A stretch of DNA of 64,000 nucleotides, from the NCBI GenBank assembly GCA_963580285.1, contig OY757013.1, positions 135,839,027 through 135,903,026 on the forward strand, given 5' to 3'. The notes under the pieces were generated by a model. It saw nothing but the letters and a program-made list of their open reading frames with translations. It was not told the origin of the DNA and did no database searches. Of the stretch, positions 20,191 to 32,100 are shown piece after piece; within the stretch, counting starts at the first letter, position 1; each line of letters opens with the position of its first letter. Both the position numbers and the translations under genes were made by a program. Source of the stretch: Lucinisca nassula. Taxonomy: Eukaryota; Mollusca; Bivalvia; Lucinida; Lucinidae.

Positions 20191-20425
20191 AAAAACAATA
20201 CACCACTATAGTGTTATAAAGAGGATGTGGTGTGGTTGAGGCAAATGTTGACTGATTGACAAACAGAAATTTTTCAGGAACCAGAAAAACAAACAGAAAT
20301 TTTTCAGGTACCAGAAAACCGGACTCTTGATATCACGCTAAACTTGCAGCAGACGTGGCTCGGATGAAAAGTGATATGTATCCATTCCTAATGACTCTTA
20401 GATGTACACCTACATTCTCTTTTAG

Positions 20426-20619
20426 ATGGGTAGATATGCTCGGAAGAAGCAGCACAAGGGAGACAAACCTTTGAAAGAGAAATACCGAACTAAGAGAAAG
20501 ACTAAGGACCTTGATGAAATACATGAGGATATGAAACCATCTAAAGCTGAGAAGTTGCTCGACCAGGCTATTGATTATGATAAACCTGGGGCTGCTCAAC
20601 ATTATTGTCTTCATTGTGC
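20426..20619 (+). CDS. ZNF593: ZNF593 coding exon 1
   Basis: The ATG follows TTCTCTTTTAG directly, which looks like a splice acceptor, so a 5' UTR exon upstream is likely. I could not place that exon. The exon encodes residues 1-64 plus two bases of the next codon, including zinc ligands C61 and C64. It ends TGTGC|GTAAGT. Confidence 0.9.
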
Positions 20620-23600
20620 GTAAGTACAGTTATAAATTTACATGATGATTCTTACACATCTAGCATTGTAGCAGAGTCAGCCTTCTGACTTCTAGTCCAG
20701 GGGGTACCAGGTCAAATTGAAGCCAAACACATATATGTAGCTTATAATTGTGAACAGAAATCACTGAAGGCAATTTATACAGCAGTTTATCACATGACGT
20801 CGCGTCTGAGAGTGTTTTTACGCCATGCAATAAATTCGATAATCCATTAGTGGATTAAATATGCAGATTAGTTACACGCATGACGTTCTTAATGACGTCG
20901 TGTTTAGTAATGGCGGGATATAGACATTTCTGCTAAAATCGCGAATAAAATGCGTTTTAAATGTCATATGATAAATAGAATCTTGCATTCGTGGTCATAT
21001 TTTATTGAATTTATTAAACTAATTGAAGAAAAGGCATACAATGCTCGGCAAACCCTCACATTTTATTCCTTTTCCTCAACTCGTTTAGTAAATTGAATTT
21101 ATTAAACTCGTTGAAGAAAAGGCATAAAATGTTCCGTAAAGCCTCTCATTTTATTATACCCCCACAAATGAAATTTGGGGGGTATATAGAGGTGAGCTTG
21201 TTGGTCGGTCGGTCGGTCGGTCTGTTGACTTGGTTTCCAGACGATAACTCAAAAAAGCGCTTCACCGATTTTTATAATTTTTGGTACATTGATGTAACAT
21301 CATAAAATACAGGTCAAGTTCGATTTCCACTACAATTCGTTAATTTTCGACATAGTTATGGCCCCTTTCAAGTGAAAAAATTGCAAAATGCCGCTGTTGT
21401 ACTATCAAGGCAGTTTTTGTGGGGGTATTCATCACCTTTAGTGATAGCTCTAGATTAGAAAGAGTGTCTCCTCGTTTAGCTCAAACTTAGCTAATCGTTA
21501 ATCTGAGGCGGGCAAAAATGGGAATAGCCGGAGAAAAGCCACCACACCATCCACTGCACAACTGGGGATCTCTCAGTCCTGTGATCCAATCTGCCTCCAA
21601 AGTGGAAGTAAAACAAAGATCAGGAATCGATACAATTAACTTACTCCACCCATCAAAGACACCAAAGGGAAAGAACCACAAATATGAAGCGACCAGACCA
21701 TAATGGAAACCTAAACAAAGAATGACCATAAGGACAGTTACTTTCCCACAAAATGGCCAAATGGCCACACAAAATAAAAAGACACAAGTGATACACACAG
21801 TAAGTAGTAACAAACAACTACATAAACCGCCACAGAAGAACCGCCTTGGAACGGTCAGTGGAAAGAAGTCCACTGGGGATCTTAAATCGATTTTACATGG
21901 CCATAATCCTCGCCCTTACCTCTGTCGCGATATACACTAATTTTGTTTAGTCTGCATGAAGGCTTCCTAACTCATCAGTGTAACATTTCCGAGAACATAC
22001 AAATCAAAAAACTACAGAGATGAAACAAGGTTGAGGACTCGACAACATACAACAACAGAATTGCTAGAGCAAAAGAAAACCAACAGTTAGACTCCAATCC
22101 CAGCCAAGAAGGGCATACTTGGTCTGTCAGCAAGAATTGAAAAAGAAGCAGGACTGTAGACCCTACCTATTAATAAATATAGCAATTAAAAGCAAAGTGG
22201 GATGAAAACTCACCCTGTTTTACTTGTCGATAAATTTTACCCTAAGGGTGGAACTGAAATTTACTCTTTTTTATTGTTTTTTTTTTTCATATGCTGTATG
22301 TAAGATAACGAGATTCTTCATAAACCAAAATGATAGTTGAATCAGTATATAAGGTCAAGATCTTTGAAAGTTGCTTAGTTGCTTGAGGGAAAACATGGTT
22401 TCCATAAGTAAATTGTTCTTTTATCAAATCCCCTGTTTTTATTCAAAACAAGGAGAAAATTGTCTTTTGGGCAGAGCCCCCCAAATAGCATACTGGTTGA
22501 TTTCTTTGATTTAAGGTTTAACGTTCCCGTCAACACTGTATGAGGTCATTTTGGAGACGTTGCTTCCAGTTTTGTGGAACCTTTACCCGACATCGAGATG
22601 AAATGAAATCACAAGCCCTGTCGTCCAATTAACCTAATAGGGTTTAACTTGGAGTCTAACTGTTGGTTTCCTTATGCTCCTGTCCTCAACCTTGTTTCAT
22701 CGCTGTAATTTTTGATTTGTATGTTCTCGGAGATGTTACACTCACACCGTACAACCGGCTGCGTCGAAGACAGATTACTGTCTCTAAGACAGATCACGGA
22801 AAACGTTTCATAGAAAGGGTAGGTGAAGTTTTTTTGTTTGTATAAATCGAGAAGGCAATTTGTTGACTATTGCTGCTACTGGAGAAGAAGCTAAATGCCT
22901 GGAGATACCGCAGCAACATTCTGACTATATTTCAAAGCCAGATAAGGCTTTTCCAGTTCGTTGAAAAATATTTTCATCGAAAATTTTATGAATTTTTGTT
23001 TTCGGCGTCAAGTGTACGTCTACGGAACAAAATATGTTACATTCACTTACTCATGCTAAAACTTCGATTATTCAGCAGCATTTCTGCCAAATTAGACCGT
23101 ATAACTCGGTTAAATAAACAAACTACGCCCCCCTAAAGAGACCAGGTGTCCAAAAAAATGCTGTCTCTAACTACAGATTGTTTTTTATACGACTGTCCCC
23201 AAACACAGATCAGAGATATCGAAGGCTAACATTGATGACAGATCAGAATTTCGGTCACATCTTCAATAAAGACGAATTCTGGATGACTTAACACCGGCAA
23301 CTTCAATGGAAGCTATTTCATGCCAGCTCCAGGGCTTTACTTGTTATAATGCTGCAATTGAGTAACATAGAGGCTGCTCTATGATCTTTTATATTTCCTG
23401 TCAACACACAAATTGTGCATCAGTAGAAGCCTCCGTGGTGTAGTGGTTTTGCTACTTGCCTTGTAAACCAGGATTCGCGGGATCGATCCCGGGCTTCTCC
23501 AGACTTTCGGATGTGTCTTTAAACCCAGGTCCCGTCTCCTTAGGTGACCTTAGCTGTTAGTGAGATGTACAACTCTCTCTCTTTCACGCTCAATATCTGG

Positions 23601-26120
23601 TGCAATGAGTACACATCTGAGGCATTATTTGTTTAATTTTCTTCTACCTGTACTTTTTCTTTCCTAGATGTCACACGACTCAGTGATTTCTGTGTTGTAA
23701 TTAGTTAGGAATTCGATATTGAAAGTAAACAGCTGACGTTCGTGCAAATATCTGGCTGTGCCATTTTTTTTACCATCAAACACCATGTATTTTTATTGCA
23801 CGAACAAGGTTGCACAATGCAATAATGAACCTTAAATAGGTTGTTATGCATATGGTGCAGTGTGTGTGTGTGAATTCGGGTTTAACGTCGCTTTCAACAA
23901 TTTTTCAGTCATATCACGACGGTGTCTGGTTGCGACAGGGAGCTCAATGCTCACGTTTATAGTGCTGCCTTACTGAGGTATCATGTCCCAGACACATTAC
24001 ATGATACCACACCCAGTCACATTATCCTGACACTGGATCGACCAGTCCTAGCTCTACCCCATAAATCTGAGTGCCAAACGAGGAGCAGCTAGTACCATTT
24101 TTAATGACTTTGGTATGTCGCGGCCCGGGATTGAACCCGAGACCTCCCGTTCCCCGGAGCGGACACTCTACCAACTGAGCTATCGGGGCCGGTATCATAT
24201 GGTGCAGAGGCGACCATGTACAACAAGATGGTACGTTCGTCGGTATTAACCAATTCAGTACCAGAAACCCCTAAAGAGGTACCTTTGCAAACAGTGCAGG
24301 CTCAGATCAGACACTTCAGAATGCGGAAATGCGGAGTCTGATCAGGACCTACACTGTTTGTAAAAAGCTGAACCATTTTCTGAGTTAATTATAAGAAAAC
24401 ACAGCCCGACACCCCTAAATATCGAAATGGACTCCTGCCATATATAAGGTGGACGATTCCATTTGGTACAAAAAGGGTTAACTTTAATTCACTGGGCGCC
24501 GCTTGTGGGTTATATTGTATTTTTATAGGCGTGTTTTCTTTATGTCCACACTTTCGGCTGAGTCTGTAAACCGTATGTCTTAAGCTGTTGGTGGAACACA
24601 CGCACACACATGCATGCACGCACGTGCGCATGCACGCATGCGCGCGCAAGTGCCCCTGCCCATCGGGGCTCGAAGAAATAAATGGGCTGCATAATGCTTC
24701 CATGCAGAGCTGAAACCGACCGCACACGAGTACTGGTAAACCGCTTTGAAGATGTAAGCCTGCCCAGGCAAAGCAGTGCAAATCGGACCGTCCATGCTCA
24801 TAAACCCAGTTTGTTTCATTGGGCGACAGGACTTGAGATGTCATTTCATCTCAAGGTCGGGTAAAAGTCCCGATTGGAAGCAACGTCTCCAAAATGACCT
24901 ATACAGTGTTGACCGGGACGTTAAACCTCAAATCAACCTATCACGATCATCATGTTTAATCATACTAAAGAAGTTTTTCCATTCAAACACGGACCAACTT
25001 GTAGAGTTTACTTTTTCATTTTAGTGAAGCGTAAAACTAAAGTCCTATTGCCAGATATAGAAGAAAGTAGTACATTATTTGATTCAGCCACACTAACATG
25101 GGGCACTTCATTGTGCTAAACTTAACTGCAAAGCTACACAAACAGATCACATTACAATAACACAACCTTGTGATATAGTGCTTTCTTTCATACCTCTAAA
25201 ACGGTATATTCTGGTGAAAAATTGTGACATTTTTCTTTTCTATACTCCAAACATATGTTGAGGGTGCTCGTGAGGACTGTTGCATTGAGAAGGTATGACG
25301 AGAACCCAAAACTTATGTCTTTAAACAGAAATAAAAAAATTATGTGTCCCCCTGTAGACAAAGGCTTTCTCTATATAAGCAAGTTGTAGAGGGGTGTTCA
25401 TTACACGGACTTAACGTGATGAGAACCACAGCCTCAGTGATACTCAGATAATGGCGCTTGTCTTGTACGGGAATATAACCCACAAGCGGCGCCGAGTGAA
25501 TTAAAGTTTACCCTTTTTGTACCAAATGGAATCTTCCACCTTATATATGGCATGAGTCCATTTCGATATTTAGGGGTGTCAGGCTGTGTTTTCATCAGAA
25601 TTTATTCAGAAATGGTTCAGCTTTTTTACAAACAGTGAAGGCAGTGATCAGATAAAGCATTACCGCATTCTGAAGTGTCTGATCTGGGCCTGCACTGTTT
25701 GCAAAGGTACCTCTGTAGGGGTTTCGAGTGTCACCCCCGCCAATAGGGGCTTGAAGAAATATATGGGCTGCATGATGCTTCCAACCAGAGCTGAATCCGG
25801 CCCGCGCACTAGTACTGGTAAACCGCTTAGAGGATCTAAGCCTGTCCAGGAACCGCGGTGCGAAGTGGACCGTCAATGCTAATTAACCCTATTGGTTTCA
25901 TTGGGCGACACGGCTTGAGATGTCATTTCATCTCAATTGTCGGGTAAAAGTCCCACAAAATTGGAAGCAACGTCTCCAAAATGACCTTTACAGTGTTGAC
26001 GGGGACGTTACAAACAAACAAATTACAACACAGAAATCGCCCAGCCGTGTGACATCTAGGAAAGAAAAAGTACAGGCAGAAGAAAATTAAACAAATAACG
26101 CCTCAGATGTTTACTGATTG

Positions 26121-26164
<44 letters not shown>

Positions 26165-29100
26165 GTACGTCTCACTAACAGCTAAGGTCACCTAAGGAGA
26201 CGGGACCTCGGTTTAAAGACACATCCGAAAGTCTGGAGAAGCCCGGGATCGATCCCGCGAATCCTGGTAGTACTACACCTGGTTTACAAGGCAAGTAGCA
26301 TGACCACTACATCACGGAGGCTTCTACTGATTGCACCATTTGTGTGTTGACGGGAAATATAAATGATCATAGAGCAGCCTCTATGTTACTCAATTGCAGC
26401 ATTATTACAAGTAATGCCCTGGAGCTAGCATGAAATAGATTCCACCGAAGTTATCGGTGTTAAGTCATCCAGAATTCGTCTTTATTGAAGGTGTAACCGA
26501 AATCGTGTGATCTGTCATCAATGTTAGCCTTCGAAATCTCTGATCTGTGTTAGTGGACAGTCGTATAAAAAACAATCTGTAGTTAGAGACAGCATTTTTT
26601 TGGACACCTGGTCTCATTAGGGTGGCATAGTTCGTTTATTTAACCGAGTTATACGGTCCAATTTGGCAGAAAAGCTGCTGAATAATCGAAGTTTTAGCAT
26701 GAGTAAGTGAATGTAACATATTTTGTTCCATAGACGCCAAAAACAAAAATTCATAAAATTTTCGATGAAAATATTTTTCAACGAACTGGAAAAGCCTTAT
26801 CTGTCTTTAAAATATAGTCAGAATTTTGCTGCGGTATCTCCAGACATTTAGTTTCTTCTCCAATAGCAGCAAATGTCAACAGATTGCCTTCTCGATTTAT
26901 ACAAACAAAAAAACTTCACCTACCCTTTCTATGAAATGTTTTCCGCGATCTGTCTTAGAGACAGTAATCTGTCTTCGACGCAGCCGGTTGTACGGTGTGT
27001 ACACTGATGAGTTAGGAAGCCTTCATGCAGACTAAACAAAATTAGTGTATACCGCAACAGAGGTAAGGGCGAGGATTATGGCCATGTAAAATCGATTTAA
27101 GCCCCCCCCCCCCCCCAGTGGAATTCTTTTCACTGACCGCTCCAAGGCGGTTCTTCTGTGGTGGTTTATTTATGTTGTTGTTTGTTACTTACTGTGTGTA
27201 TCACTTGTGTCTTTTTATTTTGGATGGCCATTTTGCCTTCCTTTGTTTAGGTTTCCATAATGGTCTGGTTGCTTCATGTTTGTGTTTCTTTCCCTTTGGT
27301 GTCTTTGATGGGTGGAGTAAGTTAACTGTATCGATTCCTGATCTTTGTTTTACTTCTACTTTTTATATGCATGGGCGGTCCAGGCTCGCATCACCTTTCC
27401 TGGGCATGTTTAGAACCCCTAAGCAGTTTACCAGTACTCCATGTGTGGTTGGTTTCAGCTCTGCGTGGAAGCATCATGCAGCCCATATATTTCTTCAAGC
27501 CCCGATGGGTGGGGGCGGACATACTGGTTGAGACCTTGTTATAAATCATACTGATGCAGATAATTACATGCAATGATTTTCTACATGAAAATTTTGAAAA
27601 GCTCTTTCTTCTTTTTCAGGAAATATTTTATAAATGAAGGTGCATTGAAAGAACATTTTAAAGGCAAACCTCATAAAAGAAGGTGAGTTTGTTAATAGTA
27701 TCTATAATTATATCCATTGTAATACGGGTCTCAGTGGCCCAGTTGGTAAGAATGCTGACTCGTAATGGTTCAAGCCTCACTTGGGTTACATGTGAGACGT
27801 CAAGTACTGCAACCGAAGGTGAAGTGGCTTTTCCCTAGGTGCTCCAATTTTCGACCAGATCGAAATTAGTGAAATAATCTTTAAAAGCCCATAAAACCAA
27901 CTAAAGCACAGAAGTTGCTCAACCATGATATTTACTGCGACAGAGCTGGGGCTGCTGAACATTACTGTATTCATTCTCTGTATGTACAGTAACATTCCTA
28001 TATTAAGACCACCTGTGGGATTGTTCAAAAGTGGTCCTATAGACCACTTTTGAACAGTCCCCAAAGTGGTACCTGACCATAGGACATTATTTGCAGAAAA
28101 CACGAAGAAAGAACAACTGCAACATTCTAAATAATTTTTAAAGCAAAACTTGTCTTAATTTTTTGTGGTCTTAATAGCGGAGTTTCACTGTAGGGACCAT
28201 CTCAGAATGCCTGTCTTTTTTTAAATATATTAACATGTATCTAGATAGAAAAAATCAAGAGCATAGTAAGTAAAGTTCTCATTTGTAAACTATGGACCTG
28301 TATTTTAATCATGGTGGAAACAGGATAAAAACTACTTTCACAAATTGTGTAGCAACATTAAATGAAGAACTTTCCAATGTCTCAATACCGTAATGATCGT
28401 AAGTATTTGGACAGACAGGCCTAATCAAACAGTGCAAACCCAGATCAGTCTGCTCCTCAGGATCAGTGTCTACACCTTTTGTCATCCTGCCTCCTCATTT
28501 TGAATTCTATACTGGATCATGAAACAAATTTGTTAAAATTATAGGAAAATTACAGCTGATGCTCAAGGTGTCCGATTTTTTAGGATTTTTACGGTATGTG
28601 CAAATCAAGTTAACAAGCCTTTTTAATGAATGTGTAGGGAAACATTGGGGTTTATATTACAGAGGTATACAGTTTGCTAAGAAACCATTGTGGTTACACA
28701 GTTAGCTGGTTCTTAGGTACATCCACAATCTCTGTTTGGAACAGAAATAAGGAAATATCAGAAATTGTCATAAGAAAAATATCAAAATTGCTCTGTCACT
28801 ATGTCACATCACATTAACAAGTCCATACAGTTGCACCCCGCTAAACCCCACTTTATACAGAGAAAACTTGGGTTAATGAGGGTATTCATTATTATACCCC
28901 ACCACACAATAGAAGTGGGGTATTTTGATATACCTTTTGGTGTCCGTCCATCTGTCCGCACCATTTCTGATCAATAACTTTTCACATATATTTTCTTTTC
29001 AAATTTTGCATACAAATTTATACCGGCGATGAGTGTTTTGAGATTGTTGATGTGCAAAATCAATCAATTTTCGACAGAGTTTGGTCCCTTTTCAATGTCA

Positions 29101-32100
29101 TATATCGTCGTTCGGGAGTCAAAACCTCTTAACTCAAGTTTTTCAACTTTTCAGGAGAGGCGATTTTCTTCTTTTTTTTTGAATAAAAAAGCATGTTTCT
29201 TCTTATTTTCTGGACTCCATTCAAAAATTTCTTCCAGCAAAGGAGAATTACAAATACCCCTTCAATATTCAACATATAAGTTGTTGATTGTGTCATTTCA
29301 GAGACCTAGATTTTTGGATGTTTATGGAGGTACGAGTTTCTGACGATTATTTTATCATATTATGCATGAGTTACATCCTTTTGATATTTTTGTTGACTGT
29401 ATTATTTAGATCTCCAGTATTTTAATTGAATTGATCTCTGTTTTATTTAATTTCTTACGGAATTGCCCACTGGCCATCAAAATCTCAACCTCTGTCTGGA
29501 CATACTGTTCTGCTGACCACACCATACTTGAGATACGATGTTTTGAGATTCAAGTTTTACATCAATCAAGATTATGCTGAGATACGTTTTACTGTTATAT
29601 GACTTAGAGATACGCCGTTTTGAGCTAAGATGTGTCTGTGGTTCATACACCTAATGGTATCAAAATGTCATTTTACCAAAAATCAGAGTTATGAGGTTTT
29701 GACTCCCGAACGACGATATGTGCTTTTTGGGCGTTGAGTATTTCTATGGATTTACAAAGTTTGCATATACAGTGATATTGAGGATGTGTGGTTAGGGATT
29801 TTTTTATATTAGCATTATGTTCATGCCAATTTTGTCGAACTGCTGTATTGTTGCTCTATAGATTGCCTATTACCATGATTACATAACTGATTTTTATGAC
29901 AATTTATGATACTTTTCTTATTTATACTCCAAGCGTTTGGTGTGGGTCCTCGTTAGCACTGCCTCATTTTCGTGGTTAGCTCACCTGACCGAAGGCTCAT
30001 TGGTGAGCTTATAGTATGGCAATGCTCTGTTGTCTGTCATCGGTCTGTCTGTCAACATTTTCAAACATCTTCTCTGAAACCACTGGACGGGTTGAAGTCA
30101 AACTTCATGTGGAACATCCATTGGATGGGGGAACGGAAGTTTGTCCATAGGGTCATGGTCACATGACAAATGATGATCATCGGATGACCTTGACATATTT
30201 ACCCCAAAGTCGAATTTGGTCACATAGATTTTTATATGGGAAAAAAAATTAAAAGCTGATTATTTTTTGTAAACTATTGCAGCTTGTGATCTGAAAATTG
30301 GTAGCTAATTAGCTAAATGTGTGGATGAAACTACACGAGTGTTCAAGGTCAAGGTCATTCCTTGACCTTGGCCAAATGTCATATAGATATGAAAATTAAA
30401 AATTTGTTTTCCATAGCAACAATTAGGCCATTTGTAACCATAAGAAAGCGTTTAGGAACAAAGAAATGAAAATTAATTAACTTGAATTTTGTCATATGAC
30501 CAAGATGGCCGCCATGCCCATATGGCCACCATGCACATTAATGGTAAAAAAAAACATTAAAAAATCTACTTCTTCAGAAACAGTAGGCCGATTGTCATGA
30601 AACTTGTTTTGTAGCATTCGGCACTCAAGCCCATCATTGTTTGTTCAAATGATGACCCTGGGATGACCTTCACCTAGATTACGTCAAGGTAAAGTTTGGT
30701 TACATAGAGTTTTATGGGGGGGAAAAGTCAAAAGTATGTATTTTTATGCCCCCGGAATCAAACATCAGACAGTTGTTCGACTTTAGACCTCCTTTAAAAA
30801 ACTTGAACATTGGCCATAACTTTTGATTGGTGAGTGATAGGACTTTCATATTTCAAGTGTCTATTCCATGAAACAAGACCTTTCCAGTGATACCATAATT
30901 TTTGACCTCTTGACCTTGACATTTGACGTACTCTTTTTTTAAAAACTTAAACATTCGCAAAAACTTTAACATTGGGCATATATTTTGAATGGTAACTGAT
31001 ATGGCTTTCATATTTCACACGTGCAATCCTTGTCACAAGACCTTTTCTGTGGTACCATAATTTTTTATCTCGTGACCTCGGAACCCGTCCATTGGGTTAA
31101 ATATGATGGGCTGCATGATGCTTCCACGCAGAGCTGAAACCGACCCGCACACAAGTACTTGTAAACTGCTTAGAGGATCTAAGCCTGCCCAGGCAAAGCG
31201 GAGTGAGTCGGCCCGTTCATGCTTATAAACCCTTCTGATTTCATTGCGCAGCAGGGCTTGAGATGTCTTTTCTTATCTAGTGTCGGGTAAAAGTCCCACA
31301 AAATTGGAAGCAGCGTCTCCAGAATGAATTTTACATTGTTGACGGGGACGTTAAACCTCAAATCAAACAAAACAAACAAAACCTTGACCTTGACATTTCA
31401 CCTACTTTTTAGCTCACCTGAGCACGAAGTGCTCAAGGTGAGGTATTGTGATCAGTGAATGACCTTCAACCGTCGTGCGTCGTCAACAATTTTTTTTAAA
31501 TGCGAACTCCTCCTAAACCCTAGGGCCAATCTGATTCAAACTTCACAGGAATGTTGCCTGGGTGTCTCCCTACCATAATAGCTAAAATCGTTCCACTCCC
31601 TGAACCAGATGACCACCAGAGCTAAAAATAGAAACAATCTTTAAACGCTTACTCCTGTATACTTGGGCCAATTTCATTCAAACTTCAATAGCCTGTTGCT
31701 TGGATGACTGTCAACCAAAATAGCTAAAACAGTTCGGCTACGATGAGTAAAATTGCCGTCAGAGCTAAAAATAGAAAAAAAAACAGCCTAAATTTGCTTT
31801 AAACACAAACTCCTCCTAAGCCCTTGGGCCAATTGGATTCAAACTTCACAGGAATGTTGACTAGTTGACTCCCTACCAAAATAGCTAAAATCATTCCACT
31901 GTGATGAACAAGATGGCCGCCAGAGCTAAAAGTAGAACAAATCTTCCAACAACAACTCCTGTACCCCTAGGCCAATTTCATTTAAACTTCATAGCAATGT
32001 TGCTTAGATGACCCTCTACCAAACTTGCTAAAACGATCCCGGTCTGATGAACATTTATGACCATCAGAGCTAAAAATAGGAAAACATCTTAAATTAGCTT

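Larger units (their letters stand above)
21590..24520 (+). repeat. Left arm of a large inverted duplication
   Basis: It matches 25475-27360 in inverse through several distinctive blocks: ATCAGGAATCGATACA, TTTTGTTTAGTCTGCATGAA, ACCGTACAACCGGCTGCG and CACAAGCGGCGCC. Relative to the right arm it has gained a fold-back element (21978-22743), and it carries an S4 SINE and an S5 SINE. A third, more diverged copy of its first 280 bp lies at 43630-43910, so the duplicated material is itself an interspersed repeat. Confidence 0.75.
25475..27360 (-). repeat. Right arm of the large inverted duplication
   Basis: It is the inverse of 21590-24520, without the fold-back insert and without the S5 SINE, but with its own S1 SINE (25727-26012). 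A poly-C run (27103-27117) and a (GA)n tract (26127-26161) also differ between arms. The open frame at 27118-27363 is the inverse partner of 21500-21873. It encodes hydrophobic sequence with [13 protein letters not shown], carried with the repeat; I do not call it a gene. Confidence 0.75.
20620..27619 (+). other. ZNF593: ZNF593 intron 1 (7.0 kb)
   Basis: The donor is GTAAGT and the acceptor CTTCTTTTTCAG. The intron contains an HCR-type element (21155), the large inverted duplication (21590-27360) and several SINEs. No coding content was recognised. Confidence 0.8.

Noticed and set aside
21487..21873. 128-codon - strand ORF as a membrane protein gene
   Set aside because: It lies in an interspersed repeat. 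Its partner at 27118 is broken differently, the copy at 43630 has no open frame, and the hydrophobic sequence is explained by T-rich DNA.
24389..24844. 151-codon - strand ORF
   Set aside because: It runs through a K MITE, the CA/CG tract and an S1 SINE, so it is a chance frame across unrelated repeats.
26998..27040. CTGATGAG at 27003 as a further hammerhead ribozyme
   Set aside because: It is followed by TTAGGAAGCCTTC with no GAAA core and no closing stem I, so only the 8-nt motif matches.
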